Below, in pieces: positions 1 to 9,289 of a DNA stretch of 64,000 bases (position 1 is its first letter; every line of letters begins with the position of its first letter). The stretch spans positions 1,859,427 through 1,923,426 of the forward strand of contig NW_024037064.1 in NCBI RefSeq assembly GCF_015706575.1, written 5' to 3'. This stretch comes from Patiria miniata (taxonomy: Eukaryota > Echinodermata > Asteroidea > Valvatida > Asterinidae). A model generated the notes under the pieces. The model made no database searches. It saw only the letters and a program-made list of their open reading frames with translations, and had not been told where the DNA came from. Made by a program: the position numbers and the translations under genes.

Positions 1-545
1 GATGATTGTTGATTGTTGATATTGATTTTTTTGTGAATGATTGTTGATGTTGATGAATAATGTTGGTTATTGATGTTGAATGTCAGATTGTTGATGTTAA
101 TTGTTGATAGTTGATGTGATTGTTGATTACTGATGTTAATTGTTGATGTTGATTGTTGATGTTGATGTTGCTGTTGACTGTTGATGTTGATGTTGCTGTT
201 GATTGTTGATGTCTATTGTTGATTGTTGATGTTGATTGTTGATTGTTGATGTTGATTTTGATGTTGATTGTTGATGTTGATGTTGCTGTTGACTGTTGAT
301 GTTGATGTTGCTGTTGATTGTTGATGTCTATTGTTGATTGTTGATGTTGATTGTTGATTGTTGATGTTGATTGTTGATGTTGATTGTTGATGTTGATTGT
401 TGATGTTGCTGTTGATTGTTGATGTTGCTGTTGATGGTTGATGTTGATTGTTGATTGTTGATGTTAATGTTGATTGTTGATAGTTGATGTTGCTTGTTGA
501 TGTTGATTGTTAATGTTGATTGTTGATGTTGATTGTTGATTGTTG
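1..545. repeat. TTGATG/TTGATTG microsatellite block
   Basis: Nearly pure mixture of TTGATG and TTGATTG words with sporadic variants (TTGCTG, TTAATG). It is the left edge of a complex array in which such blocks alternate with the Repeat A body. The reverse strand reads as an Asn/Gln/His/Ser-rich ORF, which is only a translation of the microsatellite and not evidence of a gene. Confidence 0.95.
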
Positions 546-700
546 AAGGGTCACGTGACTTTATGCGCACAAGAGTAATTGCAAAAAAGCACATCTTCAG
601 TGGGTTGTGCATTCATGTATTGACAATTAAAGTTCATATTACTTTTCATGTTGACAAACAGTTCCGGAGAAGATATGTGTCTTGAAGAATAAAAAAAAAA
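546..700. repeat. Repeat A fragment with internal deletion
   Basis: The sequence matches Repeat A near 1646-1680 (the part after the GACCGGAAG hairpin, with GGTCACGTGA) and then jumps to the part near 1818-1915 (AATTGCAAAAAAGCACATC onward). It is therefore a copy lacking roughly 135 bp from its middle, including the CRE-type palindromes. It ends in an A-rich run followed by the hairpin at 707-722. Confidence 0.8.
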
Positions 701-706
701 ACTAGA

Positions 707-722
707 GGTTGTAGGAACAACC
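707..722. other. Small hairpin, compensatory variant (GGTTGT/ACAACC)
   Basis: A 6 bp perfect stem GGTTGT/ACAACC closes the loop AGGA, followed by CACGGTGTTGGGCC. The same place in the two neighbouring Repeat A copies has GTTTGT/ACAAAC (2116-2131) and GTTTG/CAAAC (3908-3921). Both arms have changed together, so pairing is retained. Confidence 0.75.
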
Positions 723-737
723 ACACGGTGTTGGGCC

Positions 738-842
738 GTTGTTGATGTTGACGTTGATTGTTGATATTGATGTTAAAGTTGATTGTTCATTGTTGATGTT
801 GATGTTGATGTTGATGTTGAGAGTTGAGGGTTGAGATTTGAA
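738..842. repeat. TTGATG microsatellite block
   Basis: Short TTGATG/TTGATTG block separating two Repeat A copies, directly after the GGTGTTGGGCC motif. It degenerates into GAGAGTTGAGGGTTGAGATTTG before the next Repeat A body begins. Confidence 0.9.
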
Positions 843-1502
843 AAAAAGTGCGTGTAGTAACTATACAGAGGTTAGTTAAAAAGAGTCATTTGAGGATCTG
901 CACGCGCGTGTGCTGCTGTACTGAAGTCAAATATGTGCTTGCGTTAAGAAGTTGTCTTATAACCGTGTACAAAACACAGGTAACCGCTTAAAGTACATTG
1001 GTTCATCAAACAGCCGTTACATGTTGTTCAAAAGTTTACATAAAACAGTCGTAATACCAGAGACTGGGGAACTGGGGGAAACCCCTTTCGTACGCAATCA
1101 TCCCCAATTTGCTTTACACACGCCATACAGTACAATGTACATGTACATGGCATGCAATGAACGTTTCAAGGCGTAGCCGTTGTCAACTTCAAATTTCAAG
1201 GGGGCTGCAGGGCATCTGGTAATTAATTTATTGTAACAAAACCTTGGGAAGTTTTAGACCTATTATTAAAGTGTCATTTAAAGCACAAACCTTGATTATA
1301 TCACTGACTTGATTTTTTAGCAATTTTCATAGGAAAAGAGGTCTTTTAATTGTAACTTTCGGTCTGATGATATAATCAATTTTTTTTCACGCACAGGTGT
1401 TGCCTGTATTAGGGTCATCATTTATATGAACTTTGAAGCGATTACCGCAAATTTCGCCACAGACATCAACTGAAAATATGTTTTGGACATTTTTTTAACC
1501 TG

Positions 1503-1516
1503 CCACTAGAGGGCGC
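1503..1516 (+). promoter_or_regulatory. CTCF-consensus-like motif in Repeat A
   Basis: CCACTAGAGGGCGC fits the degenerate CTCF core CCASYAGRKGGCRS at every position. An identical copy lies at 3353-3366, and two-mismatch versions lie at 12483-12496 and 24617-24630. Binding is an inference from the motif only. Confidence 0.4.
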
Positions 1517-1626
1517 TCCAACACTTAATGACGTCACCGATCATTTTTTTGAAAGGTCAATCCAGGCAGACACTAGCATCGTTAAAAGCAAGTCCATATC
1601 TTTTTCCACTTTCAAATTATCAGGCA

Positions 1627-1646
1627 CTTCCGGTTTCGACCGGAAG
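1627..1646. other. TTCG-loop hairpin of Repeat A
   Basis: Perfect 8 bp stem CTTCCGGT/ACCGGAAG with loop TTCG. It is repeated at 3476-3495, 12608-12627 and 24739-24758. In the last copy the loop is TTTA while the stem is unchanged. Confidence 0.75.
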
Positions 1647-1786
1647 GAAGGGTCATGTGATTTTACGCACACAAGATAAAATGAAGACCATAAATTTTCA
1701 TGTCGATTCCAGCAAAATTCAAGTTTCGGTCTCTCACGGTTGATTTTATATTGAATTTTAAAGATTAAATTTATTATTTTTTGAAG

Positions 1787-1814
1787 TGACGTCACGTGAC
1801 CCATGATGACGTCA
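1787..1814. promoter_or_regulatory. CRE/E-box palindrome cluster
   Basis: Two TGACGTCA octamers (1787-1794 and 1807-1814) flank a TCACGTGA palindrome. The same cluster recurs in the other full Repeat A copies and, in part, near 24896 and 31640. These words match CREB/ATF and bHLH-type sites; function is inferred from sequence only. Confidence 0.4.
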
Positions 1815-2076
1815 TGATGACGTAATTGCAAAAAAGCACATCTTCAGTGGGTTGTGCATTCATGTATTGACAATTGAAGTTCATATATGTTTTCATTTTG
1901 ACAGACAGTTCTGGAGAAGAATATGCTGAGGAGAACATTAATAATAGTAAATTCATACAATAACAAAAGGTGAAAAAAAAGAAAAATTTAAATTTATTAT
2001 TTTTTCTGTTTTAGCCTCTGAAGAAGAACTTGCTAAGTTCGCAACGTCAGGCCACATTAATTTTTAGAATAACAAA

Positions 2077-2145
2077 AGGTGTTGGGCTGAGGCCCAACAC
2101 CTAAAAATAACTAGAGTTTGTGGGAACAAACACACGGTGTTGGGC
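2077..2145. other. Two-state hairpin module at the end of Repeat A
   Basis: Arm 1 AGGTGTTGGGC (2077-2087), loop TGAG, arm 2 GCCCAACACCT (2092-2102), then hairpin GTTTGT/ACAAAC (2116-2131), then arm 3 GGTGTTGGGC (2136-2145). Arm 2 can pair with arm 1, or with arm 3 enclosing the small hairpin. CTAG lies at 2111-2114. The layout repeats at 3875-3935. Confidence 0.65.
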
Positions 2146-2240
2146 CATTGTTGATGTCGATATTGATTATTGATTGTTGATGTTAATGTTGATTGTTGAT
2201 TGTTGACTTGATGTTGATGTTGAGTGTTGAGGGTTGCGGG
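2146..2240. repeat. TTGATG microsatellite block
   Basis: TTGATG/TTGATTG words between Repeat A copies 1 and 2, ending in GTGTTGAGGGTTGCGGGTTG. It occupies the same position relative to Repeat A as the other microsatellite blocks. Confidence 0.9.
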
Positions 2241-3935
2241 TTGAAAAAATAGCGCTTGTAGAACAATGAATTCTCAATCTATTTAACTGTCAATGAAACA
2301 ACATCAGAACGATCCAACGATATAACTACAGTACAGTGATAAGCGAATTATTTGCAAATATTTAAGCGACAAGAAGCAACCAGTGCAAAACCAAAATGTC
2401 ACTTCTTACATAACCAATCAAAGTGATCTTACTCAGCTGATAGTAGTGTCAATTATCAGTTCAGTTTGTGGCCTCAAACTACTACAGTTCTCCCAAAATG
2501 AAGTGATTTCGATCAATAATTTTCTACAAAATAACAGCCGTCACGTCGCTTTTCACTTCCGTGTTCGATACTTGGTTACTGAAAGAGCGCCCCCATCGGC
2601 ACTTGCAAAGAATGTAAACACACGTTCATTCATAATTTATTCTGTCCGGAACAAACGTTTCAAGACAGTAAAAATATCTCTCAAAATAAAGGTAACAAAC
2701 CATTGGCGCAATTCGAAATATTGCTCGCCATACCCTCTTTTCCCCAGTGCGCATGTTTAAAAAAAAACCTGCCTAATTTCAAAAAAGCGCCCAATTGGTC
2801 GCTTTTCAATGCCAGCCCATTTTTTGAGCATCATATGACGTCATTAGAAGACAAAAATGTGCTTGCATTAAGAAGTTGTCATATAAACGTGTACAAAACA
2901 CAAGTAAGTGACTAGGGAACTTGGGGAAACCCCATTTGTACGCAATCATCCCCAATTTGCTTTACACACGCCATACAGTACAATGTACATGTACATGGCA
3001 TGCAATGAACGTTTCAAGGCGTAGCCGTTGTTAACTTCGAATTTCAAGGGGGCTGCAGGGCATCTTGTAATAAATGTATTGTAACAAAAGCTTGAGAAGT
3101 TTTAGACCTATTATTAAAGTGCCATTTAAACCACAAAACTTGATTATATCACTGACTGTTGATTTTTTAGCAATTTTCATGGGAAAAGAGGTCTTTTGAT
3201 TGTAACTTTCGGTCTGATGATATAATCAATTTTTTTTCACGCACAGGTGTTGCCTGTATTAGGGTCATCATTTATATGAACTTTGAAGCGATTACTGCAA
3301 ATTTCGCCACAGACATCAGCTGAAAATGCGTTTTGGACATTTTTTTAACCTGCCACTAGAGGGCGCTCCAACACTTAATGACGTCACCGATCATTTTTTT
3401 GAAAGGTCAATCCAGGCAGACCCTAACATGTTAAAAGCAAGTTCATATCTTTTTCCCTTTTCAAATTATTTGACACTTCCGGTTTCGACCGGAAGGTAGG
3501 GTCACGTGATTTGATGCACACAAGATAAAATGAAGATCATATATTATCATGTCGATTCCAGCAAAATTCAAGTTTCGGTCTCTCACGGTTGATTTTATTT
3601 TGAATTTCAAAGATTAAATTTATTATTTTTTGAAGTGACGTCACGTGACCCATGATGACGTCATGATGACGTTATTGCAAAAAAGCACATCTTGAGTGGG
3701 TTGTGCATTCATATATTGACAATTGAAGTTCATATCACTGTTCATTTTGACAAACAGTTCTGGAGAAGAAATGTGTTTTGAAGAATAAAAAGAATAATAG
3801 TAAATTCTTACAATAACAATAGGTGTTGGGCTGAGGCGAAACACCTAATAATAGTAAATTCTAACAAAAACAATAGGTGTTGGGCTGAGGCCCAACACCT
3901 AACTAGAGTTTGAGGACAAACACACGGTGTTGGGC
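2241..3935. repeat. Repeat A, copy 2 (extended 5' part)
   Basis: Positions 2913-3900 are a close duplicate of 1061-2110. The 5' part (about 2270-2870) is not seen in copy 1 and I do not recognise it. A 125-codon ORF at 2383-2760 lies there, but it has no recognisable domain and no second copy to support it. The 3' end carries two tandem versions of the GGTGTTGGGC hairpin, one imperfect (3821-3846) and one perfect (3875-3900), each preceded by nearly the same AATAATAGTAAATTCT stretch, so the terminal 54 bp has been duplicated. Confidence 0.8.
3875..3935. other. Two-state hairpin module, second copy
   Basis: Perfect 11 bp hairpin AGGTGTTGGGC/GCCCAACACCT (3875-3900), CTAG at 3903-3906, small hairpin GTTTG/CAAAC (3908-3921), and a third arm GGTGTTGGGC (3926-3935) able to pair with the 3890-3899 arm instead. 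Confidence 0.65.
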
Positions 3936-3954
3936 TAGAGTTTTGGCTTTTTTG

Positions 3955-4072
3955 CATTGTTGATTGTTGATGTTGGTTGTTGATTGTTAATTGTTCATTA
4001 TAGATGATGGTAGTTGTTCATGTTGATGTTGATTGTTAATTGTTGATAATTGATTGTTGATATTGATTAACA
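3955..4072. repeat. TTGATG microsatellite block interrupted by DIRS
   Basis: Degenerate TTGATG block ending in TATTGATTAACA directly against the DIRS left terminus. The interrupted target resumes at 10917 with ATTATGGGTGTA. The uninterrupted form of the same sequence is at 11551-11574. Confidence 0.9.
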
Positions 4073-4230
4073 AGTCTACTTCATTCACTTACCCAAATAG
4101 CTACTACATATGCATATTTATTCAGCCGACAGGCTCAAACGCTAAAAGATTTAATCAACCACCGAGCGCCCTCTCGGGGCCTACCCATTATGCTACGTCA
4201 TGAATCCGCCATTATACTTCCTCTTTTTTC
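4073..4230 (+). repeat. DIRS copy 1 left inverted terminal repeat
   Basis: Begins AGTCTACTTCATTCACTTAC. From ACTTACCCAAATAGC inward it is the inverse of 10731-10880. It contains a CTCF-core-like GCGCCCTCT on the top strand (4166-4174). The right repeat extends about 23 nt further out, ending in a G run, as is usual for the unequal DIRS termini. Confidence 0.9.
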
Positions 4231-4633
4231 TTAGCGACGGCATCGTGCAGATGCAAATATTTTTGCTCTCGCCTTTTGACGAGTTTTTGTACGATTTTCG
4301 CTTTAAGAGTTTCTGTTTTATAGAATTTATCAACCAAGTGAGTTGTGTAGAATCTGTAGAGTTTGGTTTGAGTTAAGTAGTTCTCATTTGGAGTGATTTT
4401 GGAGTCAGTTTGCTTTCGTTTTTCTTGCACGTAGCGTAGCAGGTTTTTCAGCCTTTGTCTGACACCACGTGCGGCGGGCCAGGTCGGCACCGCGGGACTA
4501 GCCCAGTGCCGGGTAGGCATCGTGGGTTCTCCCTTTGGGATCAAGTGCAATCCCTTTTTAGCCAAGTCGGCTTTCCTGAGTTATTATTATTATTTTCTGT
4601 TGTACAGTTATTTAATAATAATATTTCTTTGTG

Positions 4634-4664
<31 letters not shown>

Positions 4665-4854
4665 GTGCATTTAGTTTATGACTCCATAGACGGACGAATC
4701 CGTAAAGACCTTTAGGGGAGACAGTGCGTCGTATATCCCCGGAGAGAAAGTGCGGTTATTCTCCACAAGGTCTGCTAGTCGCCCCACACGTGGGGCCCCT
4801 GTTCCGGAAGTCAGACTTTCGGCCGTTCAGGGGACTAGCGAAACGTTTTGAAGA

Positions 4855-5275
4855 ATACAGTGGTTTCGGCCGTTCCCTGTTCTCCGTTCGTTTCCCCTAA
4901 GCTCGCGGTGAGCTAGGGCCTAGCGAGACGAGTACAGTGGGGGTATATCGACAGAGGTCGTTCCCTTCCCCCCTGACCGTTTCAGCTAGCTCGGGGAGCT
5001 AGTAAGCTAGGAGAGGACGTTTCGTTGGGTATATCGACAGAGGTCGTTCCCTGCCCCTCGGCCGTCCTAAGCTATCTCGATAGTGCGACGATAAACGAGA
5101 TAGCGGCGAGATATTCGTGGGTATATCGGCCGCTGGTCGTTCCCTTCCCTCGGCCGCCTCGCCTGGCGTGTAAAGAAAAATTCCGTGGGGTACAACGACC
5201 AGCGGTCGTTCCCTTCCCCTCGGCTGTTCTCAACTGCATTTATCTCAGTTGTACAATAGTACGAAAAAACAAGAT
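4855..5275 (+). repeat. DIRS leader: tandem GTATATCGACAGAGGTCGTTCC modules
   Basis: About five modules of 70-90 bp in the untranslated leader, each with a form of GGGTATATCGAC, then GGTCGTTCCCT and a C-rich CTCGGCCG stretch. Modules start near 4860, 4940, 5028, 5118 and 5188. Several contain short stems, for example GCTAGCTC/GGGAGCTAG and CTATCTCG/CGAGATAG. The same series is present in DIRS copy 2 (about 26565-26970), so it is part of the element. A promoter, packaging or RNA-structure role is possible but not shown. Confidence 0.65.
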
Positions 5276-5369
5276 AGCAGTGAGTCCCCACGCAGGGACA
5301 TCGCCGTAGTCGGTAACGGTCATCCCGTGTTTACGTGTTTTGACCGGCACCAAACATACGTCCTTCGGT

Positions 5370-7330
5370 ATGGAACACCGTGAGGATACCGGGGATAAAA
5401 CTCCCCGTGTAACCACGGCCCCCCAGGCGACCAGCCGTAAGGGTCCTCGGTTGAAAAGGCCGCATCGAAGGCCACCAGCAGTCCCAAGGGCAAGACCCAA
5501 AAAAGGACCACTAGTCGCTCGATCACGCCACCGGTCTCCGGACCATCGGCGTCACCTAGCAACCCGGCGTCGATTTACCGCGGTTTCACGGCAATTTCTT
5601 CGCCTCGTCCCCCCGGTCTGCTGGCTCCAGCAACCCTCGGGGACGACCAGTCACGGAGCGGTAAAAGGATTCAATCATCACCGGCCCCGTCTGCGCGTTC
5701 ATTGCGCTCCGAGCTTCCTGCTTCCACCCGTGCGGAATGGGCAGGACTCGCGGTGACTGACTTGCCTCCTCCCCAAATTCGGGCGACGGACTCGCAGTCA
5801 ACTTCGTTATTTGATCAATGCTCCGGAATTCCCAGGATATTATCGGAGTTTTCATTCAGTGAATCAAGTCACCCAAGTAAGAAAAATAAACACAAGGCAG
5901 CGCCGTCTTCTTCAGGGGATTCCCCCCCGTAAGTCGACGCATCGGCAAAAGAAAAACAAAGATGTATCCATGGAAATCTTTCTAAAAGCTTTCCAGGGCA
6001 TCAACGTTTCGCTAGCAGCCCTCACTAAACAACAACAATGGAGATTGGCCCCAGCGGTGACTGAGAAGTCACTCCCGGCGGCCACATTTCCAGACCCAAA
6101 TCCGGGTCTAATCCTGCCGGATCCGAGTGTGATCCGGCCGGAACCGGCTCCAATTCGGCCGAATCCGGGCGGGATCCGGCCGAATCCGGGATTAATTCAG
6201 CCGGATCCGGGCGCAATCCTGCCGATTTCGGGCGGGATGAAAGGGGAACACACTGGGCCCCCAGATCCTGGGGTTGCCATCAGTGTCTGCTCAGATAATC
6301 CACCTACTCCGGGCCGCGATTGGGCGCCCCCGAGATCACAGGTGGGCATTTCTTTACACCCATCTATGAATTTGGGCACTTCTGTTCAAGATGTTCCTGA
6401 CATAGGTGTCGACATTACTCACCCCCCTTCCACTCACTCGCAAGATGGGTGTTCTGGGGATGAAGAGGCCACTGACCATGGCAATTTTTCGCCATTTGAG
6501 ACTAAGCTGAGGCTAGTTCAAAGTGATATGGTTCGAGTACTGCAACAACCAGAGAGCAGTAAGCCAGAGACCACCCGTCGTTCTTTCAAACGCCGGAGTG
6601 GTGTGGAGGAACCTCGAGATCCACCTTTCCCAGCTATGTCAGTGGATTGTTTATGCGCCGATCGCATCCAACAGATCGCCGATTCAAAGAAATCGACTGC
6701 TTTCAACAAAAGGTCAGCAGCCTATTTCCAGTTTCCAGAAAAGGACCGAGATAATTTCTTTACGGTTCCTGCTATTCCAGATACAGCCAAGGACAAATTG
6801 ACTGGAGATAGCGGCAAAGCCCCAACCAAGTCAATATTTGTCGATCAAGGAAGATCCAATGGAGAAAGTCAATGAGGCGGCTAGATTTGGCTCACAAACA
6901 AGCGCCTTTTTACTTTTGTTATCTGAATATATCGTCTGCGCATGTGAGGAAGATTCACAAATTCCAGCCGATATGTAAACAGCAGCCTTCCGATGTCTGG
7001 AAGAAATGCTCCGTTTTTTCTCTAGATCAGTTTACGAGAATCTCTATCTTGTCCGCCAAATCACTTAGGACTAACGTGATGGAGGCACTTTACATACCGC
7101 ACGAAGGCGCTAAGAGGAAGTTAGAAGACCTTTCGCTTATGGGCAAAGACCTTTTCGGAGGCAAATTCCAGGAGATTCTGGAAGTTGAAGCCAAAAGAAT
7201 CAAAACAGCAGACAAACTGAGCTTGAAGAAGCCTTCAGCTACTGACAAGCCCAAGTTATCTGGGAAGAAGGCAACGAGAGGTGCTCCCTCGTTTTGCCCA
7301 TCCCTTAAGAAACCATTCAAGCCCTATCAC
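5370..7330 (+). pseudogene. DIRS copy 1 gag-like region, frameshifted
   Basis: Candidate start ATG at 5370 (MEHREDTGDKTPR), with a similar start in copy 2 near 27067. The reading frame continues in pieces: 5340-5756, then 5811-6875 (354 codons), then about 7030-7330 in another frame after a stop (TAA near 6976) and frameshifts. The middle piece has a Pro-rich segment with repeated PNPG/PDPG words. The later part (TSAFLLLLSEYIVCAC, MEALYIPHEG, GKDLFGGKF) is shared with copy 2 and precedes a Lys/Ser-rich tail with SGKKATRGAPSFCP. No zinc knuckle is seen. The gag assignment rests on position upstream of RT and on sharing between both copies; capsid homology is not directly visible. Confidence 0.6.
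6088..6236 (+). repeat. Coding minisatellite in gag (IRPNPG repeats)
   Basis: About seven degenerate units of roughly 21 nt, reading like ATCCGGCCGAATCCGGGC and encoding heptads such as IRPNPGG and LIQPDPG. Copy 2 lacks this block altogether because of a deletion joining the equivalent of about 5930 to about 6313. Confidence 0.8.
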
Positions 7331-7589
7331 CAACAGACGGCCAAGGCATCAGCTGGTGCAATGGTTTCAGCTCCACGCCCCTACTCTGCCCCTGCGCGCC
7401 AGTATGTACAAACTAGCGGCCGGGACGTGGCGGTGGGCCATCGGCCCCCCGCCTTGGATTGCGGCGGTGACTCCCCCACGGAGCCGACCCCCACACTCAG
7501 GCCCGTTGGGTGTCGTCTCAGAAATTCTGGAGAGAGATCACCTACGGCGCAAGGGTGCTTTCTATAGTCAGCCACGGCTATCAACTAGA

Positions 7590-9285
7590 ATCTACAAGCA
7601 CTCCTTGGTCGGAAATATGTGTTCGCAAAACACTAGTTCCGACAAACACAGACAAACGATTAGCTCTCGAACAAGAGATATCATCCCTTATCGAGAAGAG
7701 AGCAGTCCGCTTGGTACCACCAATGGAACAATTCACAGGCTTCCTGTCCTTCTTTCTAACACCAAAGAAGATGCTAGCTTAAACTGCTCAATAGGTTTGT
7801 CAGACCCAAGCGTTTCCAAATGGAAACACTCCATGTAGTTCTAGAGTCATTGCCCACGCCAGCGTGGGGGACGTCTATAGACCTAAAAGACGCATACCTA
7901 CATGTCCCCATCTTCCAAGAGCACTCCTGATTCCTACGTTTCCGGTTTCAGGGGCGCACTTACGAGTTCACTGCCCTTCCCTTCGGGTTATAAACCTCGT
8001 CAAGAGTGTTTACCAGGGTTGTGCGGGCAGTTGCATCATGTCTTCATCGAGAAAACAATGATTTTTATGGATCTCGACGACTGACTGATAATGGGAAAAT
8101 CAAAAGACGAAACTGCTCAAAATTTGAGAGATACTTATACGTTGACAACGAGCCTAGGCTTCATCATCAACGAGAAGAAGTCCCAACTAATCCCGTCCCA
8201 GGAAATCGCTTTTCTGGGAACAGAGATCAATCTACGCAGGGGCATAGCCGTCCCCACAGGGGAACGCGTTGCCAGCCTGCGAAAGTGCGTCAAACTTTTC
8301 CTATCTGTTCAAGTCGCTCCAGCGCAAGCTTGGCTGAAACTTGTAGGGATCATGGCCAGCTAAGTGGACCTGGTCCCCTGGTGCAGACTGAGGATGCGTC
8401 CTTTGCAAATGCATCTTCTGGCACATGACAGACCCGAGACAGATCCAATCTCTCTAGTGATCTCGATCGACGAAGTCAATTGGCCACAACTTCGGTGGTG
8501 GCCATTGGAACAGAACATTCGGAGCAGATGGAGTTTCCCCAGAGGGGATCCTCACGCCATAATCTCCACTGACGCTTCCAACGAGGGCTGGGGAGCCTCC
8601 CCTCCCCCTCGACAAGCTGCAGGAATTTGGGACGACAACATTTGGTCCCTACATATCAATGTTCTATAGCTTTAGGCCGCAGTCAACGCCTTACACCACT
8701 TCCAAGCAGACGCAGTGGGCCGGTCTGTTTTAATCAAGACCGACTACACGACAGTGGTAGCATATATTAACAAATGGGGCGGTACAAGGTCACCCCAGCT
8801 GTGCTACCTGACTTGGGAAATGTGTTAGTGGCTAACCAGACACAAAGTAGATCTACGTGTCATTCACGTTCCTGGTGCGGAAAACGACATAGCGGACTCT
8901 CTCTCTGGGGGCAAAATAATTCCCACGGAGTGGTCATCGAACAAGAGAATCGTAAGTCGGATCTTCTCGATCCTAGGTCGTCCACACATAGACTAGTGCA
9001 CCTCCGCAATCAACACTTTGCTCGTGGTGTTCTGCTCGAGATCCCATCATCCTCAGGCATGGGCCTCGAACGCACTATCAATAGACTGGACAAACATGTT
9101 CTCTTACGCCTTCCCTCCGATCTCAATCTTTACAAAGGTCATCGGGAAACTGGAGAGAGACAGGTGCAAGATCCTGCTGATCGCCCCCTTTTGGCCGCGT
9201 CAGCCCTGGTTTCCGCGACTGGTGAGGCTCCTAGTGGGCTCCCCTCTAATCCTCCCAGATCGTCACGACCTACTCTTTTAGCCTC
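7590..9285 (+). pseudogene. DIRS copy 1 reverse transcriptase-RNase H, inactivated
   Basis: Would copy the element RNA into DNA and degrade the RNA strand. RT landmarks are VPPMEQFTGFLSFF (about 7713-7760), motif A SIDLKDAYLHVPIF with its Asp codon at 7880-7882, and a motif C remnant DLDD followed by an in-frame TGA (8082-8084) where the family has Trp (YLDDW). Then come LGFIINEKKSQLIPSQ and the connection region. RNase H is seen as ISTDASNEGWGA (Asp codon 8571-8573), HINVL, and further DIRS-typical blocks IIPTEWSS and WPRQPWFPRLVRLLVG. A small deletion and stop after TPKK (about 7770), frameshifts near 7800-8000 and stops after HINVL make it non-functional. Confidence 0.9.
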
Positions 9286-9289
9286 AATC

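Larger units (their letters stand above)
843..2110. repeat. Repeat A, copy 1 (non-coding body)
   Basis: Dispersed and locally tandem non-coding repeat. It begins around the TTATACAGAGG/TAGTTAAAAAG words shared with 11420 and 11825, and 1061-2110 aligns closely with 2913-3900. Landmarks in order are a CTCF-like CCACTAGAGGGCGC (1503-1516), a TTCG-loop hairpin (1627-1646), two TGACGTCA palindromes with CACGTG (about 1787-1814), and a terminal hairpin (2077-2102). No ORF is conserved between copies. The family and its mobility mechanism are not identified; a non-autonomous element or a subtelomeric repeat are both possible. Confidence 0.8.

Noticed and set aside
328..612. 94-codon minus-strand ORF rich in Asn, Gln and His
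   Set aside because: It is a direct translation of the TTGATG microsatellite and carries no independent signal.
2383..2760. 125-codon plus-strand ORF in Repeat A copy 2
   Set aside because: Low-complexity AT-rich surroundings, no recognisable domain, and no matching open frame in other Repeat A copies.
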